Shown: positions 21,011 to 29,982 of the stretch, one piece after another
How positions within the stretch are numbered: the first letter of the stretch is position 1
How the letters are laid out: each line of letters opens with the position of its first letter
Source of the DNA: Collybia mongolica
Lineage: Eukaryota; Basidiomycota; Agaricomycetes; Agaricales; Clitocybaceae
Reading direction: 5' to 3'
Assembly: GCA_013420905.1 (NCBI GenBank)
Contig: JAAXNY010000012.1
Span: forward strand, 248,001 to 312,000
Length of the DNA: 64,000 nt
Translations under genes and position numbers: made by a program
The notes under the pieces: generated by a model
Databases searched by the model: none
Seen by the model: the letters and a program-made list of their open reading frames with translations, nothing else
Told to the model about the DNA's origin: nothing

Positions 21011-21446
21011 CAAATGTAGACTGTCCTCAGTCTCTCTTTGCCGGCATGTTGGTCCAATACTTCGGGTCTGCACGCATCTAATCTTTCAGTACAAGGTTAC
21101 AACGGTTCCGTTTTTAGACAGGTAGGCGCGCGATGTTGGGATCGAGCCCAGAGGTTTACTTCCCATCAGGATTGTGACAGTTATATATGTCTCCTGAGAG
21201 AGTACTTGACATTCGGACATCGCTTTACAGATATTTCAGTCATCTGAACCTTTCTCTCGTTATGTTTCTGACACTTCAGCAAGAGATTGGTACTCCTGCT
21301 TGTCCTTTAGAGCTTCGCAATGCAGGGTTGTGCGTTTTAAAAAGCTCGTGCCCTTGCTAAGTTTTAGACAATTTGGACTTTATAGCCCATTTCTAAATTT
21401 CTTTGCTATTCGCATTGCTCAAACGCTCCAACTCCTCTAAACAAAT

Positions 21447-21979
21447 ATGTCTTCTACTCCCACTTCTGCCATGGCTCGTGCCCTGCGCTCGCCTTCCGCG
21501 CTGTCCCTCTCGCTCTCCGCCGCGATTTTACCGACTGAGGGCCGTTCCCCCACTATGGTCTATGTGGACCAGCCAACCCCTTCATTTTCCGACCTCCTTG
21601 AAGATGCCGAGGGCGATGTCTTTGTCGCCATGGAGCAAGGGTGGATTATTATGGCCGAGGAGCTCGCGCCCCGTATGGACCATCAGGGCCCCCTTGACCT
21701 CGACGACTTGATTGACTTCGTCGATCACTGCTCCATGCTCATCGTACGCCCATCTTTTACTTATTAAAACCTTTCACTAATTTACTTATTTACTGGTCTC
21801 AGGATGCCATCACTGGCGTGGTCCGTGGTGCATGTTTTTCGCTGCCATATCCGGCTATTCTCCTCCTGCGCGCGCTTCACCTTCAAGTGATGCGCATCCC
21901 AGTCGACGCGCGTGAGGCTTCGTGGTCTTCCTGGCATACGGTCATATCGACTGACCTGGGCAACAATTCCATTCTTCTG
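21447..21979 (+). pseudogene. Antisense captured gene fragment, two exons, inside the retrotransposon
   Basis: Exon 1 is 21447-21743 (99 codons) and exon 2 is 21803-21979 (59 codons). Both are phase 0, with donor GTACGC and acceptor TCTCAG, and exon 2 ends at a GTAAAT donor after which the host sequence stops. The protein starts MSSTPTSAMARALRSPSALS and is acidic and helical in the middle (LLEDAEGDVFVAMEQGW, DLDDLIDFVDHC). Exon 2 contains FSLPYPAILLLRALHLQVM. The family is not recognised. The introns are retained and the gene runs opposite to the retroelement. This fits capture of a genomic piece read on the antisense strand, which the element transcript would not splice. The reading is truncated, with no terminal exon. 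Confidence 0.55.
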
Positions 21980-21992
21980 GTAAATGACTTGT

Positions 21993-24317
21993 TTACTTCT
22001 TTACTTCAAAATCAGAGATTTCCTTCGCAAGTTGGAATAAATATCCGCTGCGCGTGTCGATCTCCTCTTTAAAATCTGACAGCTCCAAAGGGTCATCCAA
22101 TCCTTCCATTGGGTTGATAAACCTTAAAGGACCTGAGGGTTCGTCGTAACCATCGTCTGGGTCCGGGTAGACAGGATCCCCTAGCTGCGCATCTCGTCTT
22201 GACAGACCATCTGGGCCAAAGCCTTTACCAGCTTTATGAACCAAAGTAAAGTGGAACATAAGTATCCTATCAATCCACCTATTTACCGTTGCATTAGGTC
22301 CTAGACTTGGGTTTGATAACATCCCCTTAATGTACTTTGCATCCGTTTCCACTACCAAATTTCGTACTCCAATAAACCAATAAAAACATGCCATTAGAAC
22401 TCTCATTAATCCGAATAGCTCTCGTTTGGGTTGTGAGAAGCGCGCTTCACGCTCATTCAGAGTTATCGAGTCAAATCTAGCATAGTGCTTTCTTCCAGGT
22501 ATATCAGGGTCTTCCTGATAGATATAGTAGCCTACGGCTTTCCATGACGTATCTACTGACAATACCACTGGCGTATTCCAGGTGTAATTAATTGGACAGA
22601 GCGCAGGGCTATTTTTAAGTGCGTCTAACAATAGCTGCTGTGCTTCTTCTTGCTCAGGCCCCCATATCCAAGGTTCACTACTTCTAGTTAACTTTTGAAT
22701 TGGTTGGCCTATACGGGCGAAGTCTTTAATGAAATTCCTGCATACACCAATAGTTCCCATGTAAGCACGTACTTCACTGACATCTTTGCATGGTCCCCAT
22801 CTTTCAACTACACTGATTCTATCTGTAGTAGGTTTTCGTCCTTCATAGGTACATCTATGTCCTACCACTAGAATTTCACTTGCGCATAACATAGACTTAT
22901 ATCCTGAAAACGTTCCTCTAGAATACTTCATTCTCTGTACGACGCGATTTACATTTTGCATATGTTCCCAGAAGAAGCGCCTAACACCTGGAGCACCAGG
23001 TAGCTCTTCTTCTGTTCCGTCCGGCAGTTCGTAGCGCGTTGCTGGACTGCGCACGGGTACATCATCAATGTAGGGTATTGTGACATGTGGTACCTCATCC
23101 TGTAGGATGTATGTGACATCATCATGAAATATTGGAACCGAATTCGTCCATCCCATAGGGAGTGTTACTAGTCTCAGCGCACCAAACGGTGTTTGGAACG
23201 TGGTTAGATCGTGCAAGGTTTCTGCTAAAGGCCTCTCATCGTATCCTACATATAGATCCATCATTCCGCCACAAGCGCGCCCTGCAAAGTGTTCTGCTAG
23301 TTCTTCGGTAGCAGGTGGTAAACCCAAGTGCGCTATTGTGACTGCATTCAGCGGTTTTAGACTATGTACAATTCTAAGCTTCTTTCCTGGGCCTTTCTTT
23401 AATATGGTAAACCATCTAGACCTATATGATGAATTGGATCTCTCATAGACTCCTGCATCAATTTTAGTCTTGATGATTTTACAAACATCTTCATAGATCC
23501 CTGGTGGGATTCTAATGTTCCTCTCTGTCCACGGCGTATGTGGGACTACTGGTATTTCGACGGGAGGAAAATATTCCTTCTTAAAGCTACTGCGCTCACT
23601 ATCATTCCAAGCAAAACCATCATTATGTTTGCACATAAAGTCGTGGATTATATCCATCTCTTTAGGTTTTAAGAAGCTCTCTTCTTCGTGTACTCTTTGG
23701 AATTCCGCGCGCCTTTCCTCAGTATACCTTCCAGTTGGTTTAAACGGAGGTGGGTTAGGCGTTAGAACTGGTAGGGCTGCTAAAGGGTCACCCTTTATAT
23801 CTCTGATAATTCTAAATTTATCAGGCAGGTCCGCCATTGTTGGTTTTGTTTTCAAATGTACTGGTTTATACTTCTTTCCTACTAGCTGATCCATGGGCTC
23901 AATATTACACTTTTCACTTGTTGCCGTTCCAAGACCGCGCTCGTTGGTGCCAATTTGCCACTGCTTTAATTTACTTAAAGCTTTATCGATCATGGGCTGT
24001 TCTTGAGCGTATGTCATAGGTCTAGTGGGTGTACTTGCTGGGTCCCTGCTGTTCTGCTCATAGTTTATTACTGGTCCATCGCGCTCATCTACGGAAGCCA
24101 AGTACGTGGCTAGTAATTTGCGTTCAGGTACTGTACTATTCATGTTTACATCACTTCTAGACAAAAAGACATCTCTAAGTTCTTTGTGACCAAAATTCCG
24201 CTTATCAATAGGGTGTCTATAACCTGTTATAATAAAGTTTCCGTTCTCATCTTCAGCAATTTCTACGGCTAGCTCTCCTTGATCACTTTGGATTAATTCA
24301 TCGAAGGCCGAAAATCC
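21993..24317 (-). CDS. pol: reverse transcriptase and RNase H (gypsy type), no integrase
   Basis: This is the -1 frame entered at the slippery site 24311-24317; the conventional frame without it opens near 24164 and gives about 723 residues. The RT fingers and palm follow PWTERNIRIPPGIYEDV. Motif A is around GGMMDLYVGYDERPLAE. The catalytic box is YIDD (TIPYIDDVPV, near residue 366 of the 723). The connection leads to RNase H with VVLSVDTSWKAVGYYIYQED, REARFSQPKRELFG and VVETDAKYIKGML, which carry the expected acidic residues. The ORF ends SDFEVKK at the point where related fungal pol genes continue into integrase. It copies the element RNA into DNA in cytoplasmic particles. Insertion must rely on an integrase supplied elsewhere (inference). 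Confidence 0.9.
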   Translation of the reverse strand, partial: GFSAFDELIQSDQGELAVEIAEDENGNFIITGYRHPIDKRNFGHKELRDVFLSRSDVNMNSTVPERKLLATYLASVDERDGPVINYEQNSRDPASTPTRPMTYAQEQPMIDKALSKLKQWQIGTNERGLGTATSEKCNIEPMDQLVGKKYKPVHLKTKPTMADLPDKFRIIRDIKGDPLAALPVLTPNPPPFKPTGRYTEERRAEFQRVHEEESFLKPKEMDIIHDFMCKHNDGFAWNDSERSSFKKEYFPPVEIPVVPHTPWTERNIRIPPGIYEDVCKIIKTKIDAGVYERSNSSYRSRWFTILKKGPGKKLRIVHSLKPLNAVTIAHLGLPPATEELAEHFAGRACGGMMDLYVGYDERPLAETLHDLTTFQTPFGALRLVTLPMGWTNSVPIFHDDVTYILQDEVPHVTIPYIDDVPVRSPATRYELPDGTEEELPGAPGVRRFFWEHMQNVNRVVQRMKYSRGTFSGYKSMLCASEILVVGHRCTYEGRKPTTDRISVVERWGPCKDVSEVRAYMGTIGVCRNFIKDFARIGQPIQKLTRSSEPWIWGPEQEEAQQLLLDALKNSPALCPINYTWNTPVVLSVDTSWKAVGYYIYQEDPDIPGRKHYARFDSITLNEREARFSQPKRELFGLMRVLMACFYWFIGVRNLVVETDAKYIKGMLSNPSLGPNATVNRWIDRILMFHFTLVHKAGKGFGPDGLSRRDAQLGDPVYPDPDDGYDEPSGPLRFINPMEGLDDPLELSDFKEEIDTRSGYLFQLAKEISDFEVKK

Positions 24318-25516
24318 TGCTCCGGTTGTCTTTTCAACAGCTTAGGCGGTGATCCCTTTGCATGGGTAGGGATAGTACACCTTCGTCCTGTGTTAGGGTC
24401 CGTGATAGTGACTACTTGTCCCCCGTCCCGAGCATTTTTGATCTGACTTTCTGTGAGTGTATCAAATGGTCTCCCGAGCAATACTTTGTATGTGGGTGAA
24501 TTTATGATATGTACTTGGAGGTAGATGGCCATGTCATTAAACAAGAAAGGGACATTGCGCGCTAATCCCGCTGTTTTCTCAACTTGTTTATTAGCACTCT
24601 GCATGTGTATGACAACGTCTGGATCCCATGAAATATCCAAGTCTAAAGCCGTTTGTTTAGCCATTGATACTATTTGGGATCCCCCATCTAATAAAGATTC
24701 CTCTGTTCCTACCCCATTTATTACTGGATATACTGCGCGCAAAGAGGCCAATTCTTTTGCTACATACAACTGTTTGGGCTCTTCCCCAGCTGGTAAAGAT
24801 TCTAAATACTGTAGGACTGGGTCTCCGCATATTATAGATCCCTTAGGTATTCCGCTGCGGTCATACTCCGAGATGAAGAAAGACTGGAATGGGATTGACT
24901 CTACTGGTAGCGCGTCATGCCGTAAGTAGTTATCATCAAGTTCCCAGTCCCCTCCAAAGGGTAAGACGTCTTCCTCATCTATTCCGTTTATTTGCAAGTT
25001 AGCGTCCCTTTGGGTGAGGGACTTACGTCTGGCAGTTACAATATTCTTTATCCCATCTCTAATGGTTTTTGACGAGCCCATTAACTCTCCCGTGGTCAAT
25101 GTGATAGGGTTGTCTAACACTTTAGCAATTATATTGCCACCTTTTAATTTTACTTCTATCAGGGACTTAGTTTCATAAGTCGGACCATGCTTAGTGTTAA
25201 AATTAGGTAGCGGATCAACTGGTTCAGGGTTGCGTTCTGGTCTCCGGGGTATGTAGGGTACCATGGGCACATCGATGTAGGGTAATTCTTTTTGTACTGG
25301 AGACTTTACTGATGGTTCAACAAATTTTACTTTCTTTTTCCTAGGAGACGGTGCAACCAACTCCTCTTCGCTACTATCCCGACTACTCTCTGAATCGTTA
25401 CTTTCTTGACGACTATTTCCGTTTTTACTTTGGTCCTCTGGCTGTCTCTTGGAACGCGACCTAGTCGTAGGTCTAGCATGTTCCTTAGCCTCCTTCATTG
25501 GACCTAATTGAAACCC
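24293..25516 (-). CDS. Retroelement aspartic protease region
   Basis: A separate reading frame of about 401 codons from its first ATG at 25498. It starts MKEAKEHARPTTRSRSKRQP, a basic, disordered segment. The protease core is near residue 269, ESLLDGGSQIVSM, where the usual retropepsin triad D-(T/S)-G is written D-G-G. Further along are a hydrophobic-Gly flap-like region and VLLGRPFDTL, which matches the second conserved retropepsin segment. It cleaves gag and pol polyproteins during particle maturation. The D-G-G variant may still be active, since the catalytic Asp is kept. The frame is open upstream of the ATG, so it is reached from gag by -1 frameshifting at 25510-25516. Confidence 0.8.
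   Translation of the reverse strand, partial: GFQLGPMKEAKEHARPTTRSRSKRQPEDQSKNGNSRQESNDSESSRDSSEEELVAPSPRKKKVKFVEPSVKSPVQKELPYIDVPMVPYIPRRPERNPEPVDPLPNFNTKHGPTYETKSLIEVKLKGGNIIAKVLDNPITLTTGELMGSSKTIRDGIKNIVTARRKSLTQRDANLQINGIDEEDVLPFGGDWELDDNYLRHDALPVESIPFQSFFISEYDRSGIPKGSIICGDPVLQYLESLPAGEEPKQLYVAKELASLRAVYPVINGVGTEESLLDGGSQIVSMAKQTALDLDISWDPDVVIHMQSANKQVEKTAGLARNVPFLFNDMAIYLQVHIINSPTYKVLLGRPFDTLTESQIKNARDGGQVVTITDPNTGRRCTIPTHAKGSPPKLLKRQPEQDFRPSMN
24311..24317 (-). other. -1 slippery heptamer GGATTTT (protease to pol)
   Basis: On the minus strand it reads G GAT TTT in the protease frame, five codons before the protease stop at 24293-24295. A -1 slip gives GGA TTT TCG GCC TTC..., which is exactly the open pol frame. 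GGAUUUU is an established -1 frameshift heptamer in other systems. Confidence 0.65.
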
Positions 25517-27312
25517 AACTCTTTAACCTTGTTTTGGTTATTGAGTTCTGCTACCTGCCCTAATAAAGTACTCATTTGTGCTTGTAAGGCTACTATGTCA
25601 GGATTCGGCGCGCTCTTTGCTGTAGGATTATAGTTATTATTTATATATTCCTGTTTCTGCATCTGAGGCGGTACTGGCAACGCAGTTTGCGTGCTCTGTT
25701 GTCCTAACATTTGTTGCGCTTGAAATTGTGCCATTTGTGCCATTATGGCTTTCAAGGTTCCAATGTCGTTACTATTGTCTACTGCATTATGTGACTGCAT
25801 AACGGACAATACTCCTGGAGCGGGTCCTTCCGTGACATCTCCGTAATAAAGGGCTGCTACCTTCCTTGAATGGAAGTGTTCCACTTTATCTTTCAATGAT
25901 ACCGTTTCTGGTTCTCTTGGGATATATGATCCGTCTGGTAAGCATACTCCTCCATTTGTGTTGGTTTTTATTTTCCCTTCCTCAAAATGTTTCTGTTTCT
26001 TGGGACAGGCCATTATGAAGTGTCCGGGTGTAAAACAGTAGCGACATTTATACGCATTTGGTCTTTGTGGTTGTCCTTCTTTAGGCTTTCCGTACTGATT
26101 CTGATACTGATGCTGCTGGGGTGTGCTATTCACAGCATGGTTCTGAACAGTTGCTTGTTGAAGCGCTTTCATTACATCCTCGAATCCACTCCTCGTATTC
26201 TTCTCATTTACTTGGAGACGGTCTAACAAATTAACTATTTGTTGTTTTATTTCATCCATCTCTACTTTGATTTTGGGCGCTGCTGTTGCTGTTACGGATG
26301 TTATAAACGATCTATTCGTGTCTGGAATATTCATGTTGGCTACACCTTCAGAAATGCTGATTGCAGTTGCTATAACTTCCTCCAGATCGTACTGATCCCC
26401 TTTTCGTCGCACGAGCGCGGCGGCTTCGGCAATAGTATTAGGATCTGCTCGGTTGTTTGTAGCAACGGCTTGTCCTGCCTGTGTAGCATTAGACTGATTA
26501 TTCCCTAGCAGGGTTAGCCTTCCTTGTACTTGGGATCTGAAGACTTCGTCTAGACATCCCAAGAACTTGGTAACTAATTCTCGGTTAGAGATAATAGGTG
26601 GCCTAACTCCCAAGAGTTTAATAGATTCTGCTTTGAATTCACGCTTCAGCTTTTTCAGCGCGGCCTCATCAGTTACTCCAATACGTGGGTTGGCGCGACA
26701 CACTGCTTCTAACTTGGCTACTGATCCTTCTACTTGATTGAGTGCTTCCGGATAACTAGAGATCAACTCTGTCTTGAAATCCATCCAAGTGCCTGTCTTA
26801 TAGTGGTCTAATGCCCTCCACTCATTCTCTGATTGTAGGTCTGCGTATTTTCCTAACATTAACTTCTTTTCTTCATCATTTGTAATGTTACACTCCTTCC
26901 ATAGGACCTCCATTCGCTCCAGAAACCGGATTAAACCCGTGGGCTCTTTTCCTTTGAATACTGGTGCATCACGGATGCCTGGTTGGGGCATATATTTACG
27001 AGGGGGTTCAGTCATGATTACTGAACGGTTCTGAGTAGCTAATGAGTTCGGGTTTGCTACTGGGTTTACTACGGACGATCTTCCGCGCGCTACTGGTCTA
27101 CTAGTAGTCAATATGTTTCCTAAGGGCTCTGGAGTTCTAAATACTTGCCTTGGTCCTGAAGATCCAAAGGCTGGTTGTGAAGATCCTCGTGTGCGCGCTC
27201 GCCTAGGAGGTGGTAACGACTCTGTTACTCCAGCGTTTTGCGAATTTTTAGTCTGCCGCGTTTTTGTAGCTACTTGTCTTGCAAGTGGCTGATTAGTTAG
27301 TCTGTTTGACAA
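25504..27312 (-). CDS. gag polyprotein
   Basis: 602 residues from MSNRLTNQPLARQVATK. The N-terminus is basic and disordered. The central helical capsid-like region (about residues 110-240) includes RFLERMEVLWKECNITNDE and FKTELISSYPEALNQVEGS, a retrotransposon-gag pattern. One CCHC zinc knuckle, C-R-Y-C-x4-H-x4-C (KCRYCFTPGHFIMACPKK), lies near residues 423-436. The C-terminus is Gln-rich. It packages the element RNA into particles. The stop codon at 25504 is bypassed by -1 slippage at GGGTTTC just upstream. The length and order are normal for fungal gypsy elements. Confidence 0.88.
   Translation of the reverse strand: MSNRLTNQPLARQVATKTRQTKNSQNAGVTESLPPPRRARTRGSSQPAFGSSGPRQVFRTPEPLGNILTTSRPVARGRSSVVNPVANPNSLATQNRSVIMTEPPRKYMPQPGIRDAPVFKGKEPTGLIRFLERMEVLWKECNITNDEEKKLMLGKYADLQSENEWRALDHYKTGTWMDFKTELISSYPEALNQVEGSVAKLEAVCRANPRIGVTDEAALKKLKREFKAESIKLLGVRPPIISNRELVTKFLGCLDEVFRSQVQGRLTLLGNNQSNATQAGQAVATNNRADPNTIAEAAALVRRKGDQYDLEEVIATAISISEGVANMNIPDTNRSFITSVTATAAPKIKVEMDEIKQQIVNLLDRLQVNEKNTRSGFEDVMKALQQATVQNHAVNSTPQQHQYQNQYGKPKEGQPQRPNAYKCRYCFTPGHFIMACPKKQKHFEEGKIKTNTNGGVCLPDGSYIPREPETVSLKDKVEHFHSRKVAALYYGDVTEGPAPGVLSVMQSHNAVDNSNDIGTLKAIMAQMAQFQAQQMLGQQSTQTALPVPPQMQKQEYINNNYNPTAKSAPNPDIVALQAQMSTLLGQVAELNNQNKVKELGFN
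25510..25516 (-). other. -1 slippery heptamer GGGTTTC (gag to protease)
   Basis: It reads G GGT TTC in the gag frame, two codons before the gag stop at 25504-25506. A -1 slip leads into CAA TTA GGT CCA ATG, the open protease frame. It fits the canonical X XXY YYZ rule. Confidence 0.7.
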
Positions 27313-27450
27313 GCTGGCTTGTGGGCGCGGCTCTTGAGACAGATTGACTAAACTTTCTCCGCTCTACTTCAATTTGTAGACGACGTTACTCATCTTGGTA
27401 TAATATTTTTCAAAGAAAGATGCTCTCTTTAGACTATTCAAAACTCTGAA

Positions 27451-27468
27451 CCCTCGCGGTGGGCTCCA
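27451..27468 (-). other. Primer-binding site
   Basis: The minus strand reads TGGAGCCCACCGCGAGGG, two bases after the 5' LTR. TGG pairs with the CCA end of a tRNA; the rest would pair with an acceptor stem. The tRNA species is not identified. Confidence 0.7.
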
Positions 27469-27470
27469 GA

Positions 27471-28686
27471 TGAAAGGGGGCTCCTGAGCTATAAGTGTGC
27501 TGATGCTATGAAATGTAATCCCTTACACACACACACCAAACCTAACAATCAACACACGAACAGTAGGAATCGCCTGTTTTGAGTTCGGGTTCAAGTGCTT
27601 AGAAGCACTAAGCTTTGAATAGTACTAGCCAAAGCCCTTTCCAATGATCTCTCAACGGGTTTGATTTAGACAAAAGCTTCAACACAGGTTTAAAAACCTG
27701 CTAGGTATATTTATAATATCTATCGATCCAATAGACAGAGTACCAAGTGTACGTTCAATTATTAATGATCCCAAGTGGATCTATAAGTCCAAGTGACTTA
27801 TCAAACAATACAGTGCCAAGTGCACTAAGGCCAAGTGCCTAGTAATTCCAATGGACAATACGGTACTAAGTTCCAAGTGAACTAAGTTTCTTTAATTCTG
27901 TGGTTCTTCAATCAATTCCAATCAAGACACGTTGAAGCAATCTGATCCTTAATTCGGGCACGCAATAGTGTTTTAACAAATGTGATTTGTATACTCTATA
28001 GTAGCGCAAAGTGGGGGCAAGATTCCTTGCCTTAGCGCTACTCATCTACAGTCTATTTATAGTGTACAAACTAAATATCATACGGAATTGTAAATTTTAC
28101 ATGGAACCGTGCTCCCGCGCGCCAAGGATCTGTATTCAATGCTGATGCGTCCTCTACAACTTGGCGTGCGCGCCATGCGTGCCAATTATGCCGTTTACTG
28201 GTTACTTATCAAATATTGAAAGAGCTGGCTAAACTCTTATCAAGTCCCGACCGCGCGCTTTGTTATTTAAAACAGCGCGGCACTGTCATTTACTCCTCCT
28301 GATTGTCCCGGTTGCTATTCACGGGGTCCCGTCGCTTCCGGTAGTTAACACCAAGTACCCCTGACTAGGATCGGGTTGTGCAAGTCCCGAATTTACAATT
28401 ACTTCTCCTATTAATGATGATCCCCGGACTAATGATATCATACTACAATGGTTACTTATGAACTAAGACACCGAGGTTGTAACCGGGCATGGTGAATAGG
28501 ACTAATAATAGACCGTACTCATAGTCCTCTGTACTGATAGTGTATTATCCATTAGACTAGTTCACTCTGATTAGCTGTCTTGGAGCTCGACTCTAATCCT
28601 TTATTACCGTTTACTTGGTTATTAGAAATGATACTAATAGCCTTACTTGTCAACTTTATAAGTGCAAACAATTTCGGGCCCTATCA
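27471..28686 (-). repeat. 5' LTR of the nested retrotransposon
   Basis: 1,216 bp, same length and boundaries as 19781-20996. It reads TGATAGGGCCC to CCCCCTTTCA on the minus strand, the sense of gag-pol. It is followed on the plus strand by GCGC, the 4-bp target duplication. Confidence 0.93.
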
Positions 28687-29255
28687 GCGCAAAGGCAAGG
28701 AATCTTGCCCCCACTTCGCACTACTATAGAGTATACAAATCACATTTGTTAAAACACTATTGCGTGCCCAAATTAAGGCTCAGATTGCTTCAAAGTTGTC
28801 TTGATTGGAATTGTTTGAAGAGATCACAGAATTGAAGAGTCTTAGTTCACTTGGAACTTAGTACCGCATTGTCCGTTGGAATTACTAGGCACTTGGCCTT
28901 AGTGCACTTGGCACTGTTTGTTTAATAAGTCACTTGGACTTATAGATCCACTTGGGATCATTAATAATTGAATGTACACTTGGTACTCAGTCTATTGGAT
29001 CGAGAGATATTACAAATATACCTAGCAAGTTTTAAACTTGTGTTGAAGCTTTGTCTGAATCAAACCCGTTGAGAGATCATTGGAAAGAGCTTTGGCTAGT
29101 ACTATTCAAAGCTTAGTGCTTCTAAGCACTTGAACCTGAACTCAAAACAGGCGATTCCTACTGTTCGTGTGTTGATTGTTAGGTTTGGTGTGTGTGTGTG
29201 TAAGAGATTACATTTCATAGCATCAGCACACTTATAGCCCAGGAGCCCCCTTTCA

Positions 29256-29980
29256 CCGATGTTTTTCGGAATATATCATGGGATGGCGAGGCAATAGCCA
29301 TGTTATTCTCATGATCCCATTGTAAGCGAAGCAGTATGTCTTCACGAGTTGCAAAAAAGTGTGGTGTCTTCAATGTATCCTGATCAGTATGGGGGCACAC
29401 TTTACTTCCTTGACCTGAGATAGGTCAGTTGGTTCATCACCCACAACTCATATGCGTACATACAAGTGAAGTGATACTCCAAGCAAGGTATGCGTTCGCC
29501 GTCCTCACCACGAAAAATATCAACATAGATGTCCTTGTTACGACCTGAGGGTCCACCCAGTGAGTATGCAAAGTTCTGTGAAGGCTTTTTCCAATCATCA
29601 GGATCTTGACAAAATAAGTGGCCTGCAGCATCTTCTGAATCAGGGCTAGTTTGTGGATACTCGACAAAGGCATGCACATCAGAGTATGTGTACATCTTTG
29701 ACAAGACTGTTTGCCAGTTCAATTTAACATTGACACTGATAGATGGAGTGATCAACAAACAAGATGGAGGCACTGAAAACTGAGAGGGACTTGTAGAAAT
29801 TGCGCATGCCTCCTGTGATGTGATTTCATTGAGACTAGATCCCTGTCGAGGGGTTCTAGCTGGCGACAAAGATGGCGCATCCACCTCCACAGGTAAGAGG
29901 ATAGATGGGGATCTAGATGACAAGTTGTTAGTATTAAGAATTATAGATATCTCTGACAATTGCTCGAGTGTGCGTCAACA
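29256..29980 (-). pseudogene. 5' coding exons of the transposase-like gene, cut by the LTR
   Basis: The reading starts around 29959 (SEISIILNTNNLSSRSPSIL) and passes a Ser/Pro-rich stretch. It continues through YSDVHAFVEYPQTSPDSEDA, an HFTCMYAYELWVMNQLTYLR segment and TPHFFATREDILLRLQWDHE, and stops at DIFRKTS where LTR sequence begins at 29255. The codons continue at 17517 in the same frame. The N-terminal region therefore belongs with the exons at 17140-17517 and 13379-14229. Further 5' exons may lie at 30840-31000 beyond a MITE. Confidence 0.5.
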
Positions 29981-29982
29981 TA

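Larger units (their letters stand above)
19781..28686 (-). mobile_element. Gypsy-type LTR retrotransposon, 8,906 bp, integrase-less
   Basis: Two 1,216-bp LTRs (19781-20996 and 27471-28686) start TG and end CA on the plus strand and are about 98.6 percent identical by my count. The target duplication GCGC is at 19777-19780 and 28687-28690. Coding is on the minus strand: gag, protease, RT-RNaseH, with the primer-binding site next to the right LTR and the polypurine tract next to the left LTR. No integrase frame exists between RNaseH and the 3' LTR; an antisense gene fragment occupies that space. It is inserted into the older LTR at 17518-29255. Confidence 0.93.
17518..29255 (+). repeat. Solo-type LTR (about 1,218 bp in pieces), split by two nested transposons
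   Basis: The pieces 17518-18151, 19762-19780 and 28691-29255, read together, form one LTR of about 1,218 bases. It starts TGATAGGGCCC and ends CCCCCTTTCA, the same family as the LTRs of the nested element but in opposite orientation. The flanks are TTGG-type and TCGG-type 4-mers on the minus strand, an imperfect 4-bp target duplication. No internal retroelement sequence accompanies it, so it is best read as a solo LTR left by LTR-LTR recombination. It interrupts a coding exon of the transposase-like gene. Confidence 0.85.
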
